A stretch of 64,000 nt of DNA from UBA7672 sp041166025 (GCA_041166025.1 JBEAMJ010000076.1:30301-94300); one strand, 5' to 3'; numbered from the stretch's first letter, positions 18,748 through 26,937 are shown. Program-made: numbers and translations. Notes: generated from the letters alone by a model not told the origin.

Positions 18748-19947
18748 TTAACGCGCCATCAGGCTGGGAATCTCGCCAAGATCGCCGCCCGCTTCGCGTG
18801 CGAAAACCTTCCGGGCCGGTGGGATCCCACCGGCAAGCGCCATCGCGGCGCCCGCTGCCAGCCGCACCGGCAAGGCTGAGGTGAAGGCGCGGGCAAATCC
18901 CTCCATCGCAGCCGCCGTCGCCACGACATCGGCCCGTCGCCAGCGCGTGTAGGGTTGAAGCGCTCCGGCCGCGCCGATGTCGAGCCCGGCATACGCGGCG
19001 GCCTTGATCACATCGACCAGGGCGGCGACATCCTTAAGGCCGAGATTGAGACCCTGCCCGGCAAGCGGATGAATGACATGCGCCGCATCGCCGGCGAGCG
19101 CGAGGCGCGGCGCGTCGAACCGCTCGGCAATGTAGAGACCGACAGGAAAGCTGAGGCGCGGACCGGCGAGTTTTGCGCCCGTAATGAAATCGCCGGCGCG
19201 ACGCGCCAGCCCCAGCTCGAAACCGCGTGCGTCGAGTTCGATCAGGGCTGCGGCGATCGCAGCCTTTTCAGTCCAGATCAGGTTGGCGCGGTCGCCCTTG
19301 AGCGGCAGGACAGCCATCGGCCCGTTGGGGAGGAAGATCTGCCGCGCCGCGCCGTTGTGAGGCTTTTCAAGCTGAACCGTCGTTGAGACGGCCGCAGCGC
19401 CATAGTCATGGCCCTCGAAACGCAGGCCGGACTGATGGCGAACGAAGGAGCGTGCGCCGTCGCAGCCGACCACCAGCGGGGCCTGGACCTCGCCGCCAGC
19501 GAACGCGAGAACCGCGCACGGATCGCCGAATGTCACGCGCTCGATCCGTGCGCGGGACAGAAGCGTCACACGCTTTTCACTGGCGACCGCTGCATGCAGT
19601 GCAGCGGTGAGCGCGCCAGCTTCCATCATGTAGCCGAGCACAGGCTCGCTGCAGTCTTCGGCGATGAAGGAGATGCCGCCGATGCGGCCCTGCGCCTCGA
19701 CCTGCGTGACCGGCTCGGCGCCAGCGAGCAATGTCTCCTCAAGCCCAAGCGCGCGGAAGATGCGCCAGCAGCCATAGGCGATGAACCAGGCGCGCGTGTC
19801 GGCAGCACCCTGGCCTGGCGGTCCTGCAGCGTCGGCCAGGACCACATCGAACCCCCGCCGTGCAAGAGCGAGCGCCAGCGTCAGGCCCACGGGCCCGCCG
19901 CCGGCGATGGCGACGTCGCAGCGATGAATGGGGGAAGGGCTGGCCAT
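18748..19947 (-). CDS. UbiH/UbiF/COQ6-family FAD-dependent monooxygenase
   Basis: A 399-residue flavoprotein hydroxylase of the ubiquinone-biosynthesis family. It has the N-terminal FAD fold (AIAGGGPVGLTLALALARRG), the GCDGARSFVR motif and the second FAD motif LALAGDAAHVIHPLAGQGLNLGL. It should hydroxylate a polyprenyl-phenol ring position, but which position cannot be told from sequence. It starts 84 bp after amtB, from which it is separated by a terminator-like hairpin, and ends 36 bp before the histidine kinase gene on the same strand. Confidence 0.88.
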   Translation of the reverse strand: MASPSPIHRCDVAIAGGGPVGLTLALALARRGFDVVLADAAGPPGQGAADTRAWFIAYGCWRIFRALGLEETLLAGAEPVTQVEAQGRIGGISFIAEDCSEPVLGYMMEAGALTAALHAAVASEKRVTLLSRARIERVTFGDPCAVLAFAGGEVQAPLVVGCDGARSFVRHQSGLRFEGHDYGAAAVSTTVQLEKPHNGAARQIFLPNGPMAVLPLKGDRANLIWTEKAAIAAALIELDARGFELGLARRAGDFITGAKLAGPRLSFPVGLYIAERFDAPRLALAGDAAHVIHPLAGQGLNLGLKDVAALVDVIKAAAYAGLDIGAAGALQPYTRWRRADVVATAAAMEGFARAFTSALPVRLAAGAAMALAGGIPPARKVFAREAGGDLGEIPSLMAR

Positions 19948-19983
19948 GCCCTTGATCTAGTCCATGCAGCGCCAAAAGAGAAA

Positions 19984-20009
19984 GGGGCGCAACCTGCAGG
20001 CTGCGCCCC
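19984..20009 (-). terminator. Terminator of amtB
   Basis: An 8-bp stem (GGGGCGCA/TGCGCCCC) around a self-complementary CCTGCAGG loop. On the minus strand it is followed by TTTCTCTTTT, a good U-tract, directly downstream of amtB. Confidence 0.7.
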
Positions 20010-20031
20010 CAATACTCCGTTTCGCCTTCGT

Positions 20032-21633
20032 CTAGGGATGGTAGGCGGCCTCCCCGTGCTCGTTAATGTCGATGCCCTCTTCCTCGACTTCCTCCTTCAC
20101 GCGGCCGCCGGTGAGGATCTTGACAAGGAACCAGACGATTGTGGAGGCGACGGCGGACCAGACCACGGCAAGGCCGACCGCCATGGCCTGGGCCGTGACC
20201 TGGGCGCCCATATTGTAGGGCAGGACGCCGCAGGTCGCAGTCTCAGCCGAGCATGCTGCCCAGTCGATGATGCCTGCGCCGCCCAGGTCCGGGTTCACCA
20301 GGATGCCGGTGCCGATGGCGCCGATTATCCCGCCGATCGCGTGGATGCCGAAGGCGTCGAGGCTATCGTCATACTTGAGCGCGTTCTTGATGACGGAGCA
20401 GAAGATGACGCATACCGGCGAGACGATCAGGCCGAGAATGATCGCACCCATCGGCCCTGCAAAGCCCGCCGCCGGAGTAACTGCAACCAGGCCTGCAACG
20501 ATGCCGGAGGCGAGCCCCAGCATTGAGGGCCGGCGGCGCAGCACCCATTCCACAACGACCCAGGACAGGCCTGCGGCAGCCGTCGCCAGAAGCGTGTTGA
20601 CCATTGCGACGCCGGCATAGCCGTTGGCTTCGAGGTTGGACCCGGCGTTGAAGCCGAACCAGCCGACCCACAGCAAGCCGGCGCCGACATAGGTCAGCAC
20701 CAGTGAGTGCGGAGGCATCGGCGACTGCTTGTAGCCAAGGCGCGGCCCGAGGATGATCGCGCCCATCAGCGCAGCGATGCCGGCATTGATGTGGACGACG
20801 GTGCCGCCCGCGAAGTCGAGTGCGCCCCAGGCCCAGATCTGCCCGGCGCCGGCCGCCAGCGATTCCGCCGTCTGCCCCACGGCCGACGTGGCGCCCGACC
20901 ACCACCAGACCATGTGGGCCATCGGATAGTAGGACAAGATCGGCCAGAGCACCGCGAACAGAACGACGCCGGCAAACTTCAGACGCTCGGCAACACCTCC
21001 AAGGACCAGCGCGGCGGTGATGCAGGCGAAGGTCATCTGAAAGCAGACGAAGACGATCTCGGGAATGTAGACGCCGACGGAGAAGGTCTCGACACCGGCA
21101 AAGATATCGGTCGGATGATAGACGGTCCCGGCCAGGAACAGTTTTGAGAAGCCGCCGACAAACTTGTTGAGCTCGCCGCCATCGGTGAAGGACAGCGAAT
21201 AGCCCCACAGCGCCCAGGCGATCATGCCGATGACCGTCACGGTGGTGACCTGCATCAGCATGGAAAGCATGTTCTTGGTCCGGACGAGACCGCCGTAGAA
21301 CAGCGCGAGGCCGGGAACGATCATCATCAGGACAAGGATTGTGGACACCAGCATCCAAGTCAGGTTCCCCTGCTCGTACACCTTGGGCGCCGGGGCTGCC
21401 TCTTCCGCGGCGGCCGGCTCTTCGGCGGCCACCGCTTCAGGTGCAGCATCGGTCGGCGCCGCCGGCGCCTCGGCAGCGGGCGCCTCTGCGACGGGTGGCG
21501 CTTCTGTTGCCGGCTGCGCCGAGGCCGGGCTCAGACTCGACAGCATGATCGCTGCAGCGACAGCCGCGACAGCCGCCTTCAGGCTGGCCCCCAATGTCGG
21601 AAGTCGATCCAATCGACTGATTTTACTAAACAT
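20032..21633 (-). CDS. amtB: Ammonium transporter AmtB with long periplasmic N-terminal linker
   Basis: A 533-residue Amt/MEP/Rh ammonium channel. Residues 1-39 are a signal peptide ending SPASA. Residues 40-84 are an unusual Ala/Pro/Glu-rich linker, and the channel begins near residue 90 with about 11 membrane helices. The twin pore histidines are present in GGTVVHINAG (about 280) and FGIHAIGG (about 431). The start ATG follows CAGGGGAGACGA. A glnK gene, often upstream of amtB, is absent here. It has a terminator at 19984-20009 and a roughly 475-bp upstream spacer. Confidence 0.95.
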   Translation of the reverse strand: MFSKISRLDRLPTLGASLKAAVAAVAAAIMLSSLSPASAQPATEAPPVAEAPAAEAPAAPTDAAPEAVAAEEPAAAEEAAPAPKVYEQGNLTWMLVSTILVLMMIVPGLALFYGGLVRTKNMLSMLMQVTTVTVIGMIAWALWGYSLSFTDGGELNKFVGGFSKLFLAGTVYHPTDIFAGVETFSVGVYIPEIVFVCFQMTFACITAALVLGGVAERLKFAGVVLFAVLWPILSYYPMAHMVWWWSGATSAVGQTAESLAAGAGQIWAWGALDFAGGTVVHINAGIAALMGAIILGPRLGYKQSPMPPHSLVLTYVGAGLLWVGWFGFNAGSNLEANGYAGVAMVNTLLATAAAGLSWVVVEWVLRRRPSMLGLASGIVAGLVAVTPAAGFAGPMGAIILGLIVSPVCVIFCSVIKNALKYDDSLDAFGIHAIGGIIGAIGTGILVNPDLGGAGIIDWAACSAETATCGVLPYNMGAQVTAQAMAVGLAVVWSAVASTIVWFLVKILTGGRVKEEVEEEGIDINEHGEAAYHP

Positions 21634-21657
21634 TCGTCTCCCCTGAGATTGGCAAGC

Positions 21658-21906
21658 CTAGCCGCGCACGTGAACACGCCCCCCCTCGACCCGAAACGCC
21701 CCGGGAGGTCTGCCTGCGATAGGGGCCGGGGCGCCGGGTGGCGACAAGCGACCGGCGATCGCGCCTCGTCGACTCACCGGTGAATGCACAATTATTGGGC
21801 GCCAGCTCACGCGCTCGCCGCCCTTCAGGGCAGGATTCTTCCGCAGTGCAGCAATCATGTCGGCCGGCAGCGGCGCGATCGGCGGTTCGCGATAGATGGA
21901 AGCCAT
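21658..21906 (-). CDS. Possible 82-aa hypothetical protein upstream of amtB
   Basis: An 82-codon frame in the spacer between amtB and ftsK. The first half (RKNPALKGGERVSWRPIIVHSP) has coding-like third-position G/C; the second half is Pro/Gly-rich and less convincing. No clear ribosome-binding site precedes the ATG, and I do not recognise a family. If real it would be co-oriented with amtB. It may equally be a chance frame in GC-rich DNA. Confidence 0.25.
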   Translation of the reverse strand: MASIYREPPIAPLPADMIAALRKNPALKGGERVSWRPIIVHSPVSRRGAIAGRLSPPGAPAPIAGRPPGAFRVEGGRVHVRG

Positions 21907-21936
21907 GAGCCGCCGGAAGGCTGGATCATGGGGTTT

Positions 21937-21972
21937 GTCCCGGCCGCGCGAGGGCGTGGCCGGGACTTTTTT
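21937..21972 (+). terminator. Orphan intrinsic terminator between amtB and ftsK
   Basis: A perfect 9-bp stem (GTCCCGGCC/GGCCGGGAC) with a 12-nt loop followed by six T on the plus strand, a textbook rho-independent terminator. No plus-strand gene ends just upstream: amtB reads the other way and ftsK starts 139 bp downstream. It may end a small RNA or attenuate transcription into ftsK. The rest of the 21637-22110 spacer shows several TTAA half-sites (near 21993, 22050 and 22083) but no recognised gene. Confidence 0.75.
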
Positions 21973-22110
21973 GCACGCCTTCCCAACAGCTTCTTAACGA
22001 TATTTTCCCGTCCCGATGCTCGCCGGGCGACCCTTTGGTAGCGCCCCGTTAAGCCCCGGCGCGCCAGTGTCGGCCCGCTCACTTAACCTTGTTCCAGCGA
22101 GGACGAAGGC

Positions 22111-24678
22111 ATGCCGCAACCGCCTGCGCCCCATTCCGAGGACGACGCCTACGATGCGCGCGGCTCGGGCGCCTTCGGCCGGTTCCTGAGCGGACTTGGC
22201 GCCTTCTCAGCGGGCGTCTTCATCTGCGGCGCCTGCTCGTCCTACGCGGCGGGGGATCCGAGCTTCAACATGGCGGTCGCCCGCATGCGCGATGCAGCCA
22301 CGGGGCTCGTCAGCGAGGCGGACCCGGAAAACATGTTCGGCCATGTCGGCGCGGCCTTTGGCGACATGCTGATGCAGGGCTTTGGCTGGACCGCGATCCT
22401 GATCGGCTTTGCGCTGATGATCGGCGGCGTGCGCCGCGCCTTCGGCATCGGCCAGCGTGATCCTGCAGCCTGGATGTGGGGTCTTGCGGCCATTCTATTC
22501 GCCGCCTGCTGTCTGGCCGAGTGGCCGATTCCGAAATCGTGGGACATGTCCGCCGGCCTTGGCGGCGTCGTCGGCGAGCTGATGCTGGCGATCGCGGCAA
22601 CGCCCTTCGCCGCACTCAAGATCCCCGAAGCGCAGGTCTGGGCCTCGGCCTTTGCAGGTCTGGGCGCGATCCTCTTCGCCGCCATGGCGATGGGCCTTGG
22701 CGCAAGCGACGCCACCTCGCTTTGGCGCGCACTCACCAAGAAACCCGAATCCGCGATGGAGCCGCAGACGGCCATCGTCGGCGTGCCGGCGCTGGCCTCC
22801 CGCCCCGTCGCCGGCGGCGGTCTTGTCCAGTCCTTCCTGCGCCTGGTCGGGCAGAAGCCGCGCGAGGTGATCGAACCGATCGTCTTCACCGAGGAGGATG
22901 GCTTCGAGGATGGCGAGCGTGGCTTCTTCAATTCGGTCGAGAACGCCGAGACCCAGAACCGCCAGCGCCCGATCGTTCCGCGCGTGCTCGAAGGCCGGCC
23001 GGTTCCCGAAGCCGCGCCGGTGGCGCCAGCCGCTCCGCGTACGGTGGCGCGCTCCGCACAGCTAGCGCAGCAAAGCGTGCCGCAAGGCGGCCAGCAAGCC
23101 GCGCCCCGCCCGGCCCAGCAGCAACCCGCGCGCGTGCGCGACCCTTCAAGCGCGGTCCCGCCGATCGATCTTCTCGACGTCCCCCCGCCTCGCCGTTCGG
23201 AAGTCGACGAGGCGCGCCTGCTCGACATGGCCGACCGGCTCGGCAATGTGCTGATCGAGTTCGGCATCAAGGGCCGCATCACCGAGGTTCGCCCTGGTCC
23301 AGTCGTCACGCTGTTCGAGCTTGAGCCCGCCGCAGGCGTGCGGTCCTCGAAAGTCATCGCGCTGGCCGAAGATATCGCGCGCGCGATGTCGGCGACCTCG
23401 GCGCGCGTTGCCGTCATTCCCGGTCGCAACGCCATCGGCATCGAGCTGCCCAACCCCAACCGCGAGACGGTCTATCTTCGCGACCTGCTGAGCTCGAACG
23501 AGTTCACGCGCGCGCGAATGGCGCTGCCGCTGGCGCTGGGCGAAAGCATCGAGGGCCAGCCAATGATCGGCGACCTCGGCAAGATGCCTCACTTGCTGAT
23601 CGCGGGCACCACCGGCTCGGGCAAGTCGGTCGGCATCAACGCGATGATCCTGTCGCTGATGTTCAAGCTGCCGCCCGAGAAATGCCGCTTCATCATGATC
23701 GACCCGAAAATGCTGGAACTGTCGATCTATGAAGGCGTGCCGCACCTCCTCTCCCCCGTCGTCACGGATCCGCAGAAGGCCGTTCTGGCGCTCAAGTGGG
23801 TGGTGCGCGAAATGGAGAGCCGCTACGAGCTCATGTCCAAGATGGGCGTGCGCAACATTGCCGGCTTTAACCAGAAGGCGGAAGACGCCGCTTCCAAGGG
23901 CGAACATCTCACACGCCAGGTCCAGACCGGCTGGAACAAGGAAACCGGCGAGGCAATCTGGGAGACCGAAGCGGTCAAGCCCGAACCGATGCCGCACATT
24001 GTCGTGGTGATCGATGAGATGGCCGACCTGATGCTGGTTGCAGGCAAGGATATCGAAAGCGCCGTGCAGCGCATCGCGCAGATGGCGCGCGCGGCCGGCA
24101 TCCATCTGATCACGGCGACACAGCGCCCCTCCGTCGACGTCATCACGGGCACGATCAAGGCGAACTTCCCGACGCGTATCTCCTACATGGTCACGACCAA
24201 GATCGACTCGCGCACCATCCTGGGGGAACAGGGCGCCGAACAGCTGCTTGGCATGGGCGACCTGCTCTGGATGCAGTCAGGCGGCAAGATCATCCGCGTC
24301 CACGGTCCGTTCGTGAAGGACGAGGAAGTCGAGGCTGTGGTGAACTGGCTCAAGGACCAGGGCACGCCGCAATATGTCGAGGGCATTACCGACCCGGTCG
24401 AGGAAGAAGCCTCGGTTGCCGATGCCGCCTTCGGCACATCCTCGGGCGATCCGGAAGAGGACATGTACCGCGAGGCGGTGGCCGCAGTGGTGCGCGACAA
24501 GCGGCCGACGACCTCCTACGTCCAGCGCGTGCTGCGCATCGGCTACAATCGCGCAGCCTCGATGATCGAACGGATGGAGCGCGAAGGCGTGATTTCGGCC
24601 GCCGACCATGCCGGCAAGCGCCAGATACTCTCCCGCGATGTGGGCCGCGGCGGTGATCGCGACGAGGATGCGGCGTAA
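22111..24678 (+). CDS. ftsK: DNA translocase FtsK
   Basis: An 855-residue FtsK that couples division to chromosome segregation at dif. The N-terminus has four hydrophobic segments within residues 25-210, anchoring it at the septum. A Pro/Ala/Gln-rich linker covers about 225-345. The motor has Walker A GTTGSGKS near residue 500 and Walker B VVVIDEMADLM. The C-terminal gamma winged helix (TSYVQRVLRIGYNRAASMIE) reads KOPS. In many relatives lolA and xthA follow ftsK; here about 3 kb of other genes intervene. Confidence 0.96.
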   Translation: MPQPPAPHSEDDAYDARGSGAFGRFLSGLGAFSAGVFICGACSSYAAGDPSFNMAVARMRDAATGLVSEADPENMFGHVGAAFGDMLMQGFGWTAILIGFALMIGGVRRAFGIGQRDPAAWMWGLAAILFAACCLAEWPIPKSWDMSAGLGGVVGELMLAIAATPFAALKIPEAQVWASAFAGLGAILFAAMAMGLGASDATSLWRALTKKPESAMEPQTAIVGVPALASRPVAGGGLVQSFLRLVGQKPREVIEPIVFTEEDGFEDGERGFFNSVENAETQNRQRPIVPRVLEGRPVPEAAPVAPAAPRTVARSAQLAQQSVPQGGQQAAPRPAQQQPARVRDPSSAVPPIDLLDVPPPRRSEVDEARLLDMADRLGNVLIEFGIKGRITEVRPGPVVTLFELEPAAGVRSSKVIALAEDIARAMSATSARVAVIPGRNAIGIELPNPNRETVYLRDLLSSNEFTRARMALPLALGESIEGQPMIGDLGKMPHLLIAGTTGSGKSVGINAMILSLMFKLPPEKCRFIMIDPKMLELSIYEGVPHLLSPVVTDPQKAVLALKWVVREMESRYELMSKMGVRNIAGFNQKAEDAASKGEHLTRQVQTGWNKETGEAIWETEAVKPEPMPHIVVVIDEMADLMLVAGKDIESAVQRIAQMARAAGIHLITATQRPSVDVITGTIKANFPTRISYMVTTKIDSRTILGEQGAEQLLGMGDLLWMQSGGKIIRVHGPFVKDEEVEAVVNWLKDQGTPQYVEGITDPVEEEASVADAAFGTSSGDPEEDMYREAVAAVVRDKRPTTSYVQRVLRIGYNRAASMIERMEREGVISAADHAGKRQILSRDVGRGGDRDEDAA

Positions 24679-24705
24679 GGGATGCGAGCTTGACCGCGGA
24701 CTTGC

Positions 24706-25089
24706 CTAGATGATCTCGATTTTGGCCTTGTGTCCGACCTTGAGCTTGCGGTCCCGCGTTATCAACGGCGCAGAAATCAGCTCAGCGAGCGCAATATAGG
24801 CTCCATCGTAGGCAGTGAAATTCGCGCGCAGCTCCCAAATGCGGGGCAGCAACGCGTCATGAGGAATTCGCTTCACGGGAAACAGCATCCAGTCTTCCAG
24901 CGCGTCGCGGCAAGCCTGCACCTGCGTGCCGCCAGCTGCCAGCCGCCGAAGCGCCTGGGCGACTTCCAGATCGATGACATGTGGAGCGTGTATGTCCTCG
25001 CCAGCGCCGAGCGTTCGAGCTTCGATTTTGACGCCAGCCTGGGTTCGCAGCAGTATTTCGACCGCGGCTGACGCATCCAGAACGATCAA
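24706..25089 (-). CDS. PIN-domain toxin (VapC/FitB type)
   Basis: A 127-residue PIN-domain ribonuclease toxin. The four acidic active-site residues are in the expected places: D5 (MIVLDASA), E42 (IDLEVAQAL), D95 (AYDGAYIALAE) and D113 (TRDRKL). Such proteins cleave tRNA or mRNA when the antitoxin is degraded. Its ATG overlaps the antitoxin stop by ATGA, the usual toxin-antitoxin arrangement. Third-position G/C looks lower than in the neighbouring ftsK, consistent with acquisition. Confidence 0.9.
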   Translation of the reverse strand: MIVLDASAAVEILLRTQAGVKIEARTLGAGEDIHAPHVIDLEVAQALRRLAAGGTQVQACRDALEDWMLFPVKRIPHDALLPRIWELRANFTAYDGAYIALAELISAPLITRDRKLKVGHKAKIEII

Positions 25090-25316
25090 CGCCGGTCCCG
25101 CTCTTCCCGCAGGATTCGCGTCGGGGACTCAGAAAGCTTGACGGGCTTGCGTGTGGCTAGGCGCGCACGCATCTCCTCGATGCTCAGACGCTCTGCGATA
25201 TGCGCCGTTTCACGGAGCAGGTAATCTGAAAGAGACATGCCGGCGGCCGCAGCCTGTTCCTTGAGCCTGCGATGCAGCGCATCGGGCATGTTGCGTATCT
25301 GAACCATGACTGGCAT
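25086..25316 (-). CDS. Ribbon-helix-helix antitoxin (FitA/VapB type)
   Basis: A 76-residue antitoxin. The N-terminal MVQIRNMPDALHRRLKEQA and AAAGMSLSDYLL form an Arc/FitA-type ribbon-helix-helix DNA-binding fold. The C-terminal half (RARLATRKPVKLSES) should wrap the toxin. Starts at 25316 or 25307 are both possible and neither has a clear Shine-Dalgarno. The open frame runs up to 25586, but the upstream part crosses the operator and overlaps the next gene. The predicted promoter would start transcription near 25316, so a leaderless mRNA is plausible. Confidence 0.88.
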   Translation of the reverse strand: MPVMVQIRNMPDALHRRLKEQAAAAGMSLSDYLLRETAHIAERLSIEEMRARLATRKPVKLSESPTRILREERDRR

Positions 25317-25322
25317 GTGGAC

Positions 25323-25351
25323 AACATGTGCACATGTGCTGCACATGTCAA
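25323..25351 (-). promoter_or_regulatory. Promoter/operator of the toxin-antitoxin pair
   Basis: On the minus strand TTGACA (25351-25346) is followed after 17 bp by CATGTT as a weak -10. Three palindromic ACATGT half-sites at 25324-25329, 25332-25337 and 25343-25348 fall inside the promoter, as expected for autorepression by a ribbon-helix-helix antitoxin-toxin complex. The assignment as operator is inferred. Confidence 0.6.
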
Positions 25352-25365
25352 GCAGGGCAGCACCC

Positions 25366-25647
25366 CTACTCTGCCGCTTCCGCCTCAGCCTGCTTTGCGG
25401 CCTTGCGGGCTGCCGCCTTCTTTGCGCGGGCCTCGGCCATGTCCTTCTGGCGGGCGACCTTCTTTTCGGCCGCCTCGCTGGCGCGCGTCTTGCGGCGCTC
25501 GACCAGCGCTTCGGCGATGATCGGCAGGAGGCGTGCGGCCTCGGCCTGTTGTTTCGAGGCAGCCCCCTTCGCAATCCGTTCGGCATTGTCGTGAAGGTTC
25601 TCGAGCTCCTTGTCGGTCAGCTGGGGAATTCGATCTTCGATGGACAC
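25366..25647 (-). CDS. Small charged coiled-coil protein
   Basis: A 93-residue protein starting at GTG 25647 (VSIEDRIPQLTDKEL), chosen because AAGGAGG lies 5 nt upstream. The open frame to 25737 adds an implausible Cys-rich segment. Residues 10-50 are helical and resemble a small alphaproteobacterial hypothetical family; the last 35 residues are an Ala/Lys/Arg/Glu-rich coiled coil similar to histone-H1-like tails. DNA or RNA binding is possible but unproven. It ends just upstream of the toxin-antitoxin promoter. Confidence 0.75.
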   Translation of the reverse strand: MSIEDRIPQLTDKELENLHDNAERIAKGAASKQQAEAARLLPIIAEALVERRKTRASEAAEKKVARQKDMAEARAKKAAARKAAKQAEAEAAE

Positions 25648-25767
25648 CAGGGCCTCCTTGTCGGCGCCCCCCGCGCAGGCCGCGCCTGCGCTCCAAAAGA
25701 ACGACAGGCAAGCAAATGCGCCCGATGGGGCTGACAATCAAGGAAAAGCCGAGCCGCCGGGCCGCTT

Positions 25768-25796
25768 TTGCAAAGCGGCGCTCGATGCGCTATAGG
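25768..25796 (+). promoter_or_regulatory. Predicted cspA promoter
   Basis: TTGCAA, a 17-bp spacer and TATAGG, embedded as GCTATAGG, close to the Caulobacter housekeeping -10 (GCTANAWC). A perfect 8-bp inverted repeat (25761-25768/25772-25779) overlaps the -35. Initiation near 25803 would give a leader of about 145 nt before cspA, similar to the long leaders of cold-shock genes. Confidence 0.5.
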
Positions 25797-25948
25797 CGGT
25801 GCTATCGAGTTTCGGCCGACGACTTGGCCCGACGTCGACCCCAACAGGGTTCTGGCGTCCGCTGACGACATCCACCTCAGCTTGATGATCAAGGGCGGAT
25901 CGCGCAGGTCGCGAACGTCATCACGCATGCTTGCAAGGAAGACCGAGA

Positions 25949-26158
25949 ATGGCGACCGGAACTGTCAAATGGTTCAACACCACCAAGGGCTATGGCTTCA
26001 TCCAGCCGGACAATGGCGCGAAGGACGTGTTCGTCCACATCAGCGCGGTTGAAGCGGCAGGCCTGCGCGGCCTTGTCGACGGCCAGAAGATTTCGTTCGA
26101 GGAACAGGCCGACAAGCGCTCGGGCAAGATGTCTGCGGTGAACCTCAAGGTCAGCTGA
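25949..26158 (+). CDS. Cold-shock protein CspA family
   Basis: A 69-residue single cold-shock domain with RNP1 KGYGFIQ and RNP2 VFVHIS, a nucleic-acid chaperone. The ATG at 25949 is preceded by AAGGAAG. Upstream there is a predicted promoter about 150 bp away, suggesting a long structured leader. Two strong hairpins follow the stop. It may be cold-inducible, but some members of the family are constitutive. Confidence 0.95.
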   Translation: MATGTVKWFNTTKGYGFIQPDNGAKDVFVHISAVEAAGLRGLVDGQKISFEEQADKRSGKMSAVNLKVS

Positions 26159-26176
26159 ACGCTGGCGGAGTCACTT

Positions 26177-26216
26177 CCCTGACCGTTGGCGCATGCAGCT
26201 GCGCCGACGGTCAGGG
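26177..26216 (+). other. Stable hairpin downstream of cspA
   Basis: A 17-bp stem (10 outer pairs, CCCTGACCGT/ACGGTCAGGG, plus 7 inner pairs with one G-T) and a 6-nt loop, 18 bp past the cspA stop. No U-tract follows; it may protect the mRNA 3' end or act with the next hairpin. Confidence 0.6.
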
Positions 26217-26221
26217 ACGCG

Positions 26222-26258
26222 AAGGCCGGCCCGGGCGTCGAGCCCGGGCCGGCCTTTT
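26222..26258. terminator. Terminator of cspA
   Basis: A perfect 15-bp stem (AAGGCCGGCCCGGGC and complement) with loop GTCGA, followed by TTC on the plus strand. The stem's own AA/TT ends allow bidirectional action, so it may also end the convergent small-protein operon that finishes at 26292. Confidence 0.8.
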
Positions 26259-26291
26259 CGTTGTCGGCTGATTCCATCGGGGCGGCATCCG

Positions 26292-26573
26292 TCAGTCCGG
26301 ATGCTGGCAGAACGTCACGCGGAAGGCGCCGAAGCAGTAGAAGATGTCCTCGCCCACGCGCGCCGAATGCGAGACAGCGACAAGCCAGTCGTGAGAGGCG
26401 ATGTGGCTCACGGCCGGCATGGCTTCGCCAGCCTGAAGCTTCCGGACTGCGTGCGCCTGGAGTCCCTCCTCGACGCTCGCGCGCAGCTTCGCGAGCGGCG
26501 GCTTGAGCCACACCCCAAGCCCGACAATCACCACCAGGATGAGGCCGACAATGGTGAGGTAACGCTTCAGCAC
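26292..26573 (-). CDS. Small exported/anchored protein, C-x8-C family, paralogue 3
   Basis: A 93-residue protein with one N-terminal hydrophobic helix (LTIVGLILVVIVGLGVW) and a C-terminal module ending CFGAFRVTFC. It aligns with the two genes upstream: acidic-xx-VA, six residues, R, then C-x8-C with a G-x-F inside. It is the most divergent of the three and lacks the VAT and CWG forms. The family is not recognised with certainty; the layout recalls DUF4359. Function unknown; the two cysteines could form a disulfide if the module is periplasmic. Confidence 0.75.
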   Translation of the reverse strand: MLKRYLTIVGLILVVIVGLGVWLKPPLAKLRASVEEGLQAHAVRKLQAGEAMPAVSHIASHDWLVAVSHSARVGEDIFYCFGAFRVTFCQHPD

Positions 26574-26592
26574 CTGCGCGTGCCCTTGCTGC

Positions 26593-26883
26593 TCAGCCTG
26601 AAACCGTCGCCTCTTCGCGCGGCGCAGCGCCAGTGCAGAGGAAGCGGGTGAAGAAGCCCCAGCAGTCGAGCACTTCGCGCTCGCCCGACCGCATGGTCGA
26701 GCGCGTCGCCACCACGAAATCCTCGAACGCCCAGCTCCCCGGAAGCTGTTCGGGACGCGCCACGCGGCCCTCGGCCATCAGCGCTGTGGCCACGCCGCGA
26801 TGAAGCCCATGGCTTGGTCGTGTGTACCAGGCGCCTGCGCCGACGCCTCCGGCAAGGACCAGCAGAATCAGAAATCCGCGCAT
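26593..26883 (-). CDS. Small exported/anchored protein, C-x8-C family, paralogue 2
   Basis: A 96-residue protein with an N-terminal signal or anchor (MRGFLILLVLAGGVGAGAWYTRP) and the shared C-terminal module (FEDFVVATRSTMRSGEREV then CWGFFTRFLC). It is closest to the 99-residue neighbour: both have a TRP after the helix, FED-x-x-VAT and CWG-x-F-x-x-FLC. Spacing to the next gene is 19 bp, so the three are one operon. Function unknown. Confidence 0.78.
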   Translation of the reverse strand: MRGFLILLVLAGGVGAGAWYTRPSHGLHRGVATALMAEGRVARPEQLPGSWAFEDFVVATRSTMRSGEREVLDCWGFFTRFLCTGAAPREEATVSG

Positions 26884-26937
26884 TGCAGTTTGCTCCGGCC
26901 CCTACGCCCCGAAGTGCCCCGCGCGAGCCGTTATGCC

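Noticed and set aside
21784..22041. An 85-codon plus-strand frame ending after the orphan terminator
   Set aside because: It runs across the terminator hairpin, has no ribosome-binding site and has a non-coding-like composition.
22242..23459. A 405-codon minus-strand frame
   Set aside because: Antisense to the ftsK N-terminal region; Ser/Arg/Pro-rich and without motifs.
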